DNA of 10,960 nt, from assembly GCA_031261245.1 (NCBI GenBank), contig JAISKU010000059.1, positions 1-10,960 on the forward strand, given 5' to 3'. The DNA comes from Oscillospiraceae bacterium. Its GTDB lineage: Bacteria > Bacillota > Clostridia > Oscillospirales > Oscillospiraceae. A program made the translations under genes and the position numbers. Below, piece after piece: positions 1 to 5,631 of the stretch. Every line of letters starts with the position of its first letter. Position 1 is the stretch's first letter. The notes beneath the pieces were generated by a model. It was not told where the DNA came from and searched no databases. It saw only the letters and a program-made list of their open reading frames with translations.

Positions 1-116
1 TCGAGAGCGGGGACACGCTCAACGTCAGAAAATCGGAGAGAACGGTCTGCTTTGCGCGTCTCGCGCACAGGAGCTTTTATAAAAAAGTAAGTGAGAAATT
101 GGGGGAATCAACGTGA
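1..116 (+). CDS. nadK: NAD kinase, C-terminal end (partial)
   Basis: The third frame is open from the window edge to a TGA at 114-116, giving about 37 residues. They include the stretch VRKSERTVCFARLAHRSFY followed by a short lysine-rich tail. This looks like the end of bacterial NAD kinases, where a beta strand with an R-K/R-S motif leads into an R-x-SFY segment and a final helix. The family phosphorylates NAD to NADP in the cytosol using ATP or polyphosphate. Context supports the call, because nadK upstream of argR and recN is a common order in Clostridia. The stop overlaps the argR GTG start by four bases (GTGA), so the two are probably translationally coupled. The catalytic GGDG and NE motifs lie outside the window, so the call rests on the tail and on gene order. 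Confidence 0.78.
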   Translation, partial: ESGDTLNVRKSERTVCFARLAHRSFYKKVSEKLGEST

Positions 117-565
117 AAGTAACTCGACAGGGAACCATACTCAAAATCATTTCGGCGCAGGATATCGAGACCCAGCACCAGCTCATAGAGTCGCTGAAGG
201 AGAACGGCATCACCGCCACGCAGGCCACTGTATCACGCGATATTAAGGAGCTGCACCTCGTAAAGGAGCTCACAACGCGCGGTACATACCGCTACGCCAC
301 CGGCGCGAGCGCGGAGGAGATCAACTACTCCACGCGGCTGCGCGCGATATTCCGCGAGAGCGTCACCTCCTGCGTCTCGGCGCAGAATATCGTCATCATA
401 AAGACGCTGCCCGGCCTCGCGCCCGCCGCGTGCTCCGCGATCGACGGAATGGAGATAAAGAGCCTCGCGGGCACAATCGCGGGCGACGACACCGCGTTTC
501 TCGCGATGCTCGACACGCCCTCCGCCGAAAAATTCTGCGAAGAAATCAAAAATATGATGAAGTAG
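113..565 (+). CDS. argR: Arginine repressor ArgR/AhrC
   Basis: This 150-residue protein matches the usual ArgR length. Residues 1-70 form the winged-helix DNA-binding domain with the family hallmark ATQATVSRDIKEL at 35-47. Residues 80-150 form the oligomerisation and arginine-binding domain, with APAACSAID at 103-111 and GTIAGDDT at 120-127; the two aspartates at 125-126 are the ones that contact arginine in known hexamers. With bound arginine, ArgR represses arginine biosynthesis and in some species activates catabolism; in many Firmicutes it sits next to recN. The start is GTG at 113, inside the nadK stop, preceded by a G-rich Shine-Dalgarno stretch at 101-106. recN starts 30 nt downstream. 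The stop codon TAG is itself part of a short palindromic repeat (see 562-584). I saw no convincing ARG box in front of it. Confidence 0.95.
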   Translation: MKVTRQGTILKIISAQDIETQHQLIESLKENGITATQATVSRDIKELHLVKELTTRGTYRYATGASAEEINYSTRLRAIFRESVTSCVSAQNIVIIKTLPGLAPAACSAIDGMEIKSLAGTIAGDDTAFLAMLDTPSAEKFCEEIKNMMK

Positions 566-584
566 GGGCGATTACCTGCGCCCC
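562..584. repeat. Short palindromic repeat at argR stop
   Basis: The 15-mer GTAGGGGCGATTACC at 562-576 recurs exactly at 2546-2560. Here it forms a hairpin: GGGGCG (565-570) pairs with CGCCCC (579-584) around an 8-nt loop. The TAG inside the repeat is the argR stop codon, and the recN Shine-Dalgarno (GAGG, 585-588) follows at once. There is no U-tract, so it is not a standard terminator. I recall similar GTAGGGGCGAT segments as common dispersed intergenic repeats in gut Clostridia; a genome search would confirm that. Confidence 0.6.
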
Positions 585-595
585 GAGGAAAAAAT

Positions 596-2281
596 ATGCT
601 TCAAACCCTGCAAATTGAAAACGTGGTGCTCATCGACCGCGCGGAGGTCAGCTTCGGCGCGGGCCTGAACGTCCTCACGGGCGAGACGGGCGCGGGCAAA
701 TCCATCGTCGTGGACGCGATCTCCGCGATCTCCGGCGGCCGCACCCCGCGCGAGCTCATCCGCACGGGCGAGGATCACGCCTCCGTCACGGCGGAGCTCT
801 CCGACGTGCCGCCGTTTCCGTGGTTTGAGGACAACGGCGTGGAGCCGCCGGAGGACGGCGCGCTAATCATCACGCGCAAAATCACCCTCGACGGCAAGAA
901 CTCCGTCCGCGTCAACGGCGCCGCCGTCACCGTCGCGCAGCTGCGCGAGCTGGGGAGCCTGCTCCTCGACATCCACGGGCAGAACGACGGCCGCCGGCTG
1001 CTTGATGAGCGCGCGCACCTCGCCTCCCTCGACGCGTTCGGCGGCCACACGGCCGAGCTCGACGCCTACCGCGCCGCGTTCACCGCGCTGCGCGAGACTG
1101 AGAAGTCGCTCAAATCCATCATCGACGACGCCGCGGAGCGCGAGCGCCGCGCCGACGCCCTGCGTTACCAGATCGACGAGATTGCCGCCGCGAACCTCGC
1201 CCCCGGCGAATCAAAAACGCTCGAGGAGCGCCGCGCGATCCTCGCGAACGCCTCGCGCCTGTCCGACGCGTTCGACGGAGCCTACGCCGCGCTGTACGGC
1301 GGCGAGGACACGGACGGCGCGTCCGCGCTCTTGCGCGAGGCGGAGCGCAGTCTCGAGGGAATAGAGGAATTTTCCGAAAAATACGCCGCGCTGCTCGCCC
1401 GCGTGCGTGATTTGCGCTACAACGCCGAGGATGCGGCGGAGGAACTGCGCGGTGAGCGCGCGAAGCTCGACTTCTCGCCCGAGGAGCTCGACGAAACGGA
1501 CGCGCGACTCGACGCAATCCGGCGCGTGACGAAAAAGTACGGCGGCGACGAGTCCGCCGCGCTCGACTTCTTGGATAAAATAACAAAAGAGCTCGACGAC
1601 ATCGAGTTCTCCGATGAGCGCAAAAAGGAGCTGGAGCGCGAGCGCGCGCTCCGCCTCGCCGCCGCGACAGACTGCGCCGCCGCGCTCACCACGGCGCGAA
1701 TCGCCGCGTCGGAGCGCCTGCGCGCGCTCCTCGAAGCCGAGCTGCGCGACCTCGCGATGCCCGGCGTGCGGTTCGAGGTGGAGCTTGTCGCGCAGGACGC
1801 GCTCACCGCCAACGGCGCGGAGGACGCGCGCTTCCTCATGAGCGCGAACGCCGGGGAGGCACCGGGACGCATCTCAAAAATCGCGTCCGGAGGCGAGCTC
1901 TCGCGCATTATGCTCGCGCTGAAAAATGTGCTGTCGGAGAGCGACGGCGTCCCCGTCGCCGTGTTCGATGAGATCGACGCCGGCGTGTCGGGCGTTGCGG
2001 CGCAGCGCGTCGGGGAGAAGCTGTCCGACCTCGCGCGCGGCCGTCAGGTGCTGTGTGTCACGCACCTGCCGCAGATCGCGGCTATGGCGGACACGCACTT
2101 CGGCATCACGAAATCCGAGGAGGGCGGACGCACCGTGACGGACATCGAGAACCTCGACCTTGATAAGCGCGTGCTCGAACTCTCGCGTCTAACGGGCGGC
2201 GAAAACGTCACGGAGACCGTAAAAAACGCCGCGCGCGAGCAGCTCGCCGCCGCGCAAAAGTACAAATCAAAGCGGTCTTGA
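596..2281 (+). CDS. recN: DNA repair ATPase RecN
   Basis: RecN is an SMC-like cytosolic ATPase that acts early at double-strand breaks, holding ends and sister DNA together for RecA. The 561-residue product is normal length for the family. The N-terminal half-ATPase has Walker A GETGAGKS at residues 29-36. A charged heptad-like coiled-coil region covers about 150-370, rich in Glu, Arg, Ala and Leu. The C-terminal half-ATPase has the signature SGGELSR from 431, Walker B and D-loop VFDEIDAGVSG at 456-466, and the switch histidine in HLPQIA at 490. All catalytic motifs are present, so it should be active. The ATG at 596 has a GAGG site 7 nt upstream. It lies 30 nt after argR and is probably cotranscribed with it. 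I see no terminator after it; the TGA stop lies inside the -35 box of the next promoter. The high GC content produces long shadow frames across the gene. Confidence 0.97.
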   Translation: MLQTLQIENVVLIDRAEVSFGAGLNVLTGETGAGKSIVVDAISAISGGRTPRELIRTGEDHASVTAELSDVPPFPWFEDNGVEPPEDGALIITRKITLDGKNSVRVNGAAVTVAQLRELGSLLLDIHGQNDGRRLLDERAHLASLDAFGGHTAELDAYRAAFTALRETEKSLKSIIDDAAERERRADALRYQIDEIAAANLAPGESKTLEERRAILANASRLSDAFDGAYAALYGGEDTDGASALLREAERSLEGIEEFSEKYAALLARVRDLRYNAEDAAEELRGERAKLDFSPEELDETDARLDAIRRVTKKYGGDESAALDFLDKITKELDDIEFSDERKKELERERALRLAAATDCAAALTTARIAASERLRALLEAELRDLAMPGVRFEVELVAQDALTANGAEDARFLMSANAGEAPGRISKIASGGELSRIMLALKNVLSESDGVPVAVFDEIDAGVSGVAAQRVGEKLSDLARGRQVLCVTHLPQIAAMADTHFGITKSEEGGRTVTDIENLDLDKRVLELSRLTGGENVTETVKNAAREQLAAAQKYKSKRS

Positions 2282-2306
2282 CAACCCGCGCCGCGTGTGC
2301 TATAAT
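2278..2306 (+). promoter_or_regulatory. Sigma-A promoter of the tyrS leader
   Basis: A perfect TTGACA (2278-2283) and a perfect TATAAT (2301-2306) are separated by 17 nt. The -35 box contains the recN stop TGA (2279-2281), so the promoter uses the last bases of the coding region. Transcription should start near 2313, just before the T-box stem I. Consensus boxes with optimal spacing fit a strong constitutive promoter controlled afterwards by attenuation. Confidence 0.9.
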
Positions 2307-2312
2307 ACATAT

Positions 2313-2528
2313 CCAAAGGCGATGACCGGGAAGAAGTAGTCCCCGAAAAACGGCATAGAGAACCGGCGGTTGGTGCAAGCCGGGGCGTTTCGGACGATGA
2401 ATATACACCCCGTGAGCCTGCTTCCGCGTCGCTGTGCGACGCACAGAGCGTGCAGCCGCGAGGCTTCGCGAAACTGAGGTGGTACCGCGTGTCTTCACGC
2501 CCTCGGGATTATTCCCGTGGGCGTTTTT
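2313..2528 (+). promoter_or_regulatory. T-box riboswitch, tRNA-Tyr specific
   Basis: This leader senses uncharged tRNA-Tyr and controls read-through into tyrS. Stem I is closed by AGGC (2317-2320) with GCCT (2416-2419). It holds the AGAGAACCGG and GGTTGGTGCAAGCCGG type distal-loop motifs at about 2357-2383. The specifier loop has TAC at 2404-2406 followed by A and CC, matching a Tyr codon; the overlapping TAT at 2402-2404 is also Tyr. A perfect 7-bp hairpin GCGTCGC/GCGACGC lies at 2426-2442. The T-box core AGGTGGTACCGCG is at 2477-2489; its TGGT at 2480-2483 can pair with an ACCA acceptor end, so the discriminator is A as expected for tRNA-Tyr. The antiterminator can form from GAGG (2476-2479) with CCTC (2501-2504) and CGTG (2488-2491) with CACG (2496-2499). 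Its 3' strand overlaps the terminator stem, so the two folds exclude each other. Confidence 0.95.
2497..2528 (+). terminator. T-box attenuator terminator
   Basis: ACGCCC (2497-2502) pairs with GGGCGT (2519-2524). A T-T mismatch follows, then CGGGA (2504-2508) pairs with TCCCG (2513-2517) around a TTAT loop. A run of five T residues is at 2524-2528. It is the intrinsic terminator of the T-box and competes with the antiterminator that shares bases 2496-2504. Confidence 0.92.
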
Positions 2529-2545
2529 GCGTTCCGGTTCCGCAT

Positions 2546-2568
2546 GTAGGGGCGATTACCAATCGCCC
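2546..2568. repeat. Palindromic repeat, second copy
   Basis: The 15-mer GTAGGGGCGATTACC (2546-2560) is identical to the copy at the argR stop. In this copy GGGCGATT (2550-2557) and AATCGCCC (2561-2568) form a perfect 8-bp hairpin with an ACC loop. It lies between the T-box terminator and the tyrS ribosome site. There is no T-tract, so it is unlikely to be a second terminator. It looks like a short dispersed palindromic element. Confidence 0.65.
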
Positions 2569-2602
2569 GCCCGTTCTGAGACAAAATGCAGTTGACAGAC
2601 GG

Positions 2603-2629
2603 GATTCTTCGCTTCGCTCTGAATGACAG
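2603..2629. repeat. Dispersed-repeat-like segment before tyrS
   Basis: This 27-nt stretch contains the core TTCTTCGCTTCGCTC followed by TGAATGACA. From memory, very similar strings (usually with CTCAGAATGACA) occur in many copies between genes in diverse gut bacteria. Only one copy is in this window, so the repeat status rests on recall. It ends a few bases before the tyrS Shine-Dalgarno. With the palindrome at 2546-2568 it makes about 85 nt of repeat-like DNA inserted between attenuator and gene. Confidence 0.4.
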
Positions 2630-2645
2630 AAAAAAGGAGAACCCA

Positions 2646-3869
2646 ATGAAACTATTTGATGAACTCACCGCCCGCGGCCTCATCGCCCAAGTCACCGATG
2701 AGCCCGAAATCCGCGAGCTGATCGACAACGGCAAGGCCACGTTCTACATCGGCTTCGACCCGACGGCGGACAGCCTGCACGTCGGCCACTTCATGGCGCT
2801 GTGCCTGATGAAGCGTATGCAAATGGCGGGCAACCGCCCGATCGCGCTCGTCGGCGGCGGCACAGGCATGGTCGGCGACCCGTCGGGGCGCAGCGACATG
2901 CGCACGATGATGACCGTCGAGACGATCGACGCGAATTGCGAGCGCTTCAAGGAGCAGATGTCGCGCTTCATCGACTTCTCCGAGGGCAAGGCGATCATGG
3001 CGAACAACGCCGACTGGTTGCGCGACCTCAACTACATCGAGTTTTTGCGCGAATTCGGCGCGCACTTCTCGGTCAACCGTATGCTCGCGGCGGAGTGCTA
3101 CAAAAACCGCCTCGAGAAAGGCCTGTCGTTCCTCGAATTCAACTACATGATAATGCAGAGCTACGACGCCTACGAGCTGTACAACCGCTACGGCTGCAAC
3201 ATACAGTTCGGCGGCGACGACCAGTGGTCGAACATGCTCGGCGGCACGGAGCTCATCCGCCGCAAGCTCGGCAAGGACGCCTACGCGATGACAATCACGC
3301 TCCTGCTCAACTCCGAGGGGCAGAAGATGGGCAAAACCGGCCGCGGCACCGTCTGGCTCGACCCGGACAAGACCTCGCCGTTCGAGTTTTTCCAATACTG
3401 GCGCAACGTCGGCGACGCGGACGTGATAAAGTGCCTGAAGATGCTCACCTTCCTCCCGCTCGAGCAGATTGCGGAGATGGAGCGGTGGCAGGACAACAAA
3501 ATCAACGACGCAAAGGAAGTCCTCGCGTTTGAGCTCACCTCGCTCGTCCACGGCTCCGACGAGGCCGAAAAAGCCCGCGACACAGCCCGCGCGCTCTTCT
3601 CGAGCGGCGGCGCGGCCGAGATGCCGACCGTCACGCTCGACGATACCGACTTCACCGACGGCGCGATAGATATCCTCACAATCCTCGCAAAATCCGGGCT
3701 CGTCCCGTCGAAGTCCGAGGCGCGACGCGCGGTGGAGCAGGGCGGCGTCGAGGTGGACGGCGTGAAAATCCCGGACATCGCGCAAAGCTTCACGCGCGCG
3801 CAGCTCACCGGCGACGGCCTCGTCGTCCGCCGCGGCAAGAAGAGCTATAAAAGGGTAAACGTGAAATAA
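2646..3869 (+). CDS. tyrS: Tyrosyl-tRNA synthetase
   Basis: This class I synthetase charges tRNA-Tyr with tyrosine in two ATP-dependent steps in the cytosol. The 407-residue protein begins MKLFDELTARG. The class I HIGH motif is HVGH at 45-48, preceded by GFDPTADSL. The tyrosine-site segment GGDDQWSN lies in the middle, and the KMSKS loop appears as KMGKT at 227-231, the usual TyrRS variant. Residues 342-407 are the S4-type RNA-binding domain. The ATG at 2646 has an AGGAG site at 2635-2639. An in-frame ATG at 2586 would add 20 residues encoded by the repeat-like leader, so I reject it. Expression should be set by the T-box upstream. No terminator is visible after the stop. Nothing is missing from the catalytic motifs. 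Confidence 0.97.
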   Translation: MKLFDELTARGLIAQVTDEPEIRELIDNGKATFYIGFDPTADSLHVGHFMALCLMKRMQMAGNRPIALVGGGTGMVGDPSGRSDMRTMMTVETIDANCERFKEQMSRFIDFSEGKAIMANNADWLRDLNYIEFLREFGAHFSVNRMLAAECYKNRLEKGLSFLEFNYMIMQSYDAYELYNRYGCNIQFGGDDQWSNMLGGTELIRRKLGKDAYAMTITLLLNSEGQKMGKTGRGTVWLDPDKTSPFEFFQYWRNVGDADVIKCLKMLTFLPLEQIAEMERWQDNKINDAKEVLAFELTSLVHGSDEAEKARDTARALFSSGGAAEMPTVTLDDTDFTDGAIDILTILAKSGLVPSKSEARRAVEQGGVEVDGVKIPDIAQSFTRAQLTGDGLVVRRGKKSYKRVNVK

Positions 3870-3904
3870 AACTTCAATTTGTTTGATAATTCATTAAATT
3901 GTTG

Positions 3905-3933
3905 TTGACAAGCTTTGATGTTTGTGGTATAGT
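3905..3933 (+). promoter_or_regulatory. Promoter of the winged-helix gene
   Basis: TTGACA (3905-3910) and TATAGT (3928-3933) are separated by 17 nt. The start of transcription should lie near 3940, about 28 nt before the ATG at 3968. The promoter sits in an AT-rich gap after tyrS, so the gene downstream can be expressed independently of the T-box. Confidence 0.85.
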
Positions 3934-3945
3934 TGCGACATCAAA
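3914..3945. promoter_or_regulatory. Operator-like inverted repeat over the -10 box
   Basis: TTTGATGT (3914-3921) and ACATCAAA (3938-3945) are perfect 8-bp complements separated by 16 nt, with the -10 hexamer between them. The half-site core TTTGAT also occurs at 3882-3887, upstream of the -35 box. A protein bound to both arms would cover the -10 box and the likely start site, which suggests a repressor operator. The binder is unknown; the adjacent winged-helix product is one candidate. Confidence 0.5.
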
Positions 3946-3967
3946 TAAAAAAACGGAGGAAACAACA

Positions 3968-4366
3968 ATGCCAACATTCAACTCAAACGCGGAAGAAATC
4001 AGGTACTACCTGAAAAAACTGATGGACGAGGGGGGAGAGCGCTCGACAAAAGAGATCATCAGCTATGTAAAATCGAAGTCAGGCAAAGACTTCACAAACG
4101 GAATGTACTCGGGAGCGATCAAGGATTTCTTCGATACAGAAGCGGGGTACAAAAGGGTTAGGCGCGGAATTTACGCAAAAGTTGAAATCAGCGACGCGGA
4201 AAAAGACGGCGCGGATGAGTTTGACCTCATTATTATGCGCGCTATTGGCGAGACTGAACGTGCGCGCAGAATGGATATTGCGACGCTGACGACGGAAGAA
4301 TTCCAAAAGATGCAGGACAAGTCAAGCAAGATTGTCGCAACATTGCGAAGCTTGCTGGAACAATAG
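3968..4366 (+). CDS. Putative winged-helix protein, unknown function
   Basis: I do not recognise a named family. The 132-residue product starts at the ATG with a strong GGAGGA site at 3955-3960; a longer frame from 3899 would read through the promoter and is rejected. Residues 6-72 look like a winged-helix fold: helix (AEEIRYYLKKLMDE), helix (STKEIISYVKSKSG), a third helix (YSGAIKDFFDTE), then a basic hairpin wing (GYKRVRRGIYAKVE). The layout resembles HARE-HTH-type or other small wHTH DNA-binding modules. Residues 73-132 are charged and helical, perhaps for dimerisation. There is no signal peptide or membrane segment. The gene is about 48% GC by count (190 of 399), against roughly 65-75% in sampled recN lines, and uses AAA, GAA and ACA codons freely. 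This suggests recent acquisition or different selection. It has its own promoter and a terminator at 4371-4402. DNA binding is an inference. Confidence 0.75.
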   Translation: MPTFNSNAEEIRYYLKKLMDEGGERSTKEIISYVKSKSGKDFTNGMYSGAIKDFFDTEAGYKRVRRGIYAKVEISDAEKDGADEFDLIIMRAIGETERARRMDIATLTTEEFQKMQDKSSKIVATLRSLLEQ

Positions 4367-4370
4367 CCAA

Positions 4371-4402
4371 AGAAAAAAGAGGGCGCATTACGCCCCCTCT
4401 TT
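4371..4402. terminator. Shared bidirectional terminator
   Basis: Two convergent genes end here, at 4366 on the plus strand and 4405 on the minus strand. GGGCG (4381-4385) pairs with CGCCC (4391-4395) around a CATTA loop. After a two-base CC bulge the stem continues with AAAGA (4376-4380) against TCTTT (4398-4402). Read on the minus strand, the stem runs into TTTTTTCTTT, a good U-tract, so this is a strong intrinsic terminator for the ftsEX operon. The plus-strand tail (CTCTTTCC) is poorer, so termination in that direction may be weaker. Confidence 0.82.
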
Positions 4403-4404
4403 CC

Positions 4405-5628
4405 TTACGCCCCGTCTTTCAGCACGTACCCGCTGCTGAAGTAATTCAGCGGATTGACGCGTGAGCCGTTCACCGACACCTCGAAGTGCAGGTGCGTCGC
4501 CGTGGACGCGCCCGTCGAGCCGGCGTAGCCGACCACAGCGCCCTTGGTAACGCTGTCGCCGACCTTCACGTTCCGCGCCGACATGTGCGCGTACAGCGTC
4601 GTCATGCCCGTCCCGCCGTGACTGATCACGACGTAGTTTCCGTAGGAGGAGCTGTACGTCGAGGTTATCACCGTCCCGCTGTCCGCGGCGTAGATGTTCG
4701 ACCCGTACGCCGCGCGCAGATCAATCCCGTAGTGCGGCCGCAGATCCCCGTATATCGGGTGCTCCATCGTGCCGAACGTGCGCGTGACGACGTTGCTCGT
4801 GCCCGGCCACTGGAGCGAGCCGGAGCCGTTCACGACGCTGCCCGGGCGGCTTGCCGCCTGCGCGCGCAACTCCTCGGTCTTTTTGTTAATCTCCTCCTGG
4901 AGCTTGTCCGTCTCCGCGTCAATCTGCGCCCAGAGCGCCGTGCGCGCGTCGAGGTCGGCCTCAATCTCCACGATAAGCGCGATTGACTCCTCGACCTGCT
5001 CAATCAGCTCGTCCTCTTTGGACAGCAGCTCGACCCTCTCGGCCTCCTGCTCCGCCTGCGTCGCCTCAAGCGCCTCCTTCGCGGCAATCGTCTCAAGCCG
5101 CGCCTCGACGAGGTCCTTGTAGGCGGCCTCGTCCGCGCGCATGATGTCGCTCACAAAGTCGATTCTCGCGAGCAGATCGGAGAAGCTCGCCGCCTCAAAG
5201 ATGACGGCTATGTAAGACACCGCGCCGTTCTCCTCCATGTCGCGTATGCGCCGCTTGTACAGCTCAAGCTGCGCGTCCTCGCGCCTCTGCGCCTGCGCGA
5301 CCTCGCGCTCCTTGTCGCCAATCAGGTCAACGTACAGCTCGATCTGCTCGTTGATGTTCGCGATCTCCTGCTCCGTGAGGCTTATGCGGTCGTCGAGAAC
5401 TTCCTTTTTCGCCGTCGCCGACAGCTGATCGTATCTCAGGGAGTTTATCTCCGACTGCACGGCGCGCTTCTTGTCGTTCAGCTCCTTCTTCACGGCTTTC
5501 AGCGCGTCAATCTGCGCCTGCGACACCGCGCCCGCGCGCAGCGAGGACAGCCCCGCGATTATCACGGATATCACCATCATCAGCGCGAGTATGACGGCGA
5601 CGAGCCTTACAAATTTCTTGTTTCTCAT
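4405..5628 (-). CDS. Secreted coiled-coil M23 peptidase (FtsEX partner)
   Basis: This 407-residue protein is a likely extracellular peptidoglycan endopeptidase. Residues 1-35 are a signal peptide or anchor: basic MRNKKFVR, a hydrophobic core, then AGAVSQA. Residues 37-258 form a long coiled coil rich in Glu, Lys, Ala and Leu. Within it, the segment near 138-170 (SYIAVIFEAASFSDLLARID) matches the conserved hairpin tip of PcsB and CwlO-type proteins that contact FtsX. Residues 275-400 are a lysostaphin-type M23 domain with zinc ligands H299 and D303 (HYGID) and H379 and H381 (HLHFEV), plus H348 in YAHMS. The metal site is therefore intact, unlike degenerate EnvC activators, so it probably cuts peptide cross-links itself. 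The ATG lies 3 nt after the ftsX stop with an AAGGTG site inside ftsX. EnvC-like is another reasonable name. Confidence 0.93.
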   Translation of the reverse strand: MRNKKFVRLVAVILALMMVISVIIAGLSSLRAGAVSQAQIDALKAVKKELNDKKRAVQSEINSLRYDQLSATAKKEVLDDRISLTEQEIANINEQIELYVDLIGDKEREVAQAQRREDAQLELYKRRIRDMEENGAVSYIAVIFEAASFSDLLARIDFVSDIMRADEAAYKDLVEARLETIAAKEALEATQAEQEAERVELLSKEDELIEQVEESIALIVEIEADLDARTALWAQIDAETDKLQEEINKKTEELRAQAASRPGSVVNGSGSLQWPGTSNVVTRTFGTMEHPIYGDLRPHYGIDLRAAYGSNIYAADSGTVITSTYSSSYGNYVVISHGGTGMTTLYAHMSARNVKVGDSVTKGAVVGYAGSTGASTATHLHFEVSVNGSRVNPLNYFSSGYVLKDGA

Positions 5629-5631
5629 TAG

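Noticed and set aside
1119..1586. A 155-codon minus-strand frame within recN
   Set aside because: The product is almost all Arg, Ala, Ser and Pro, as expected for a shadow of GC-rich codons. recN is intact over the same bases.
2592..2625. TTGACA at 2592-2597 as a second tyrS promoter
   Set aside because: No -10 hexamer lies 16-19 nt downstream, so the match to -35 is probably chance.
2586..2645. Extended tyrS start giving 20 extra residues
   Set aside because: The extension is encoded by repeat-like leader DNA, while the ATG at 2646 has a proper AGGAG site and the usual TyrRS N-terminus.
2652..3785. A 377-codon open frame on the minus strand across tyrS
   Set aside because: It is fully antisense to an intact tyrS, its product is low-complexity (Val, Ala, Arg, Glu, His rich), and high-GC coding DNA commonly yields such frames.
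3875..3901. CAATTT/AAATTG inverted repeat as a tyrS terminator
   Set aside because: The stem is only 6 bp and AT-only apart from one pair, the loop is 15 nt and no T-tract follows.
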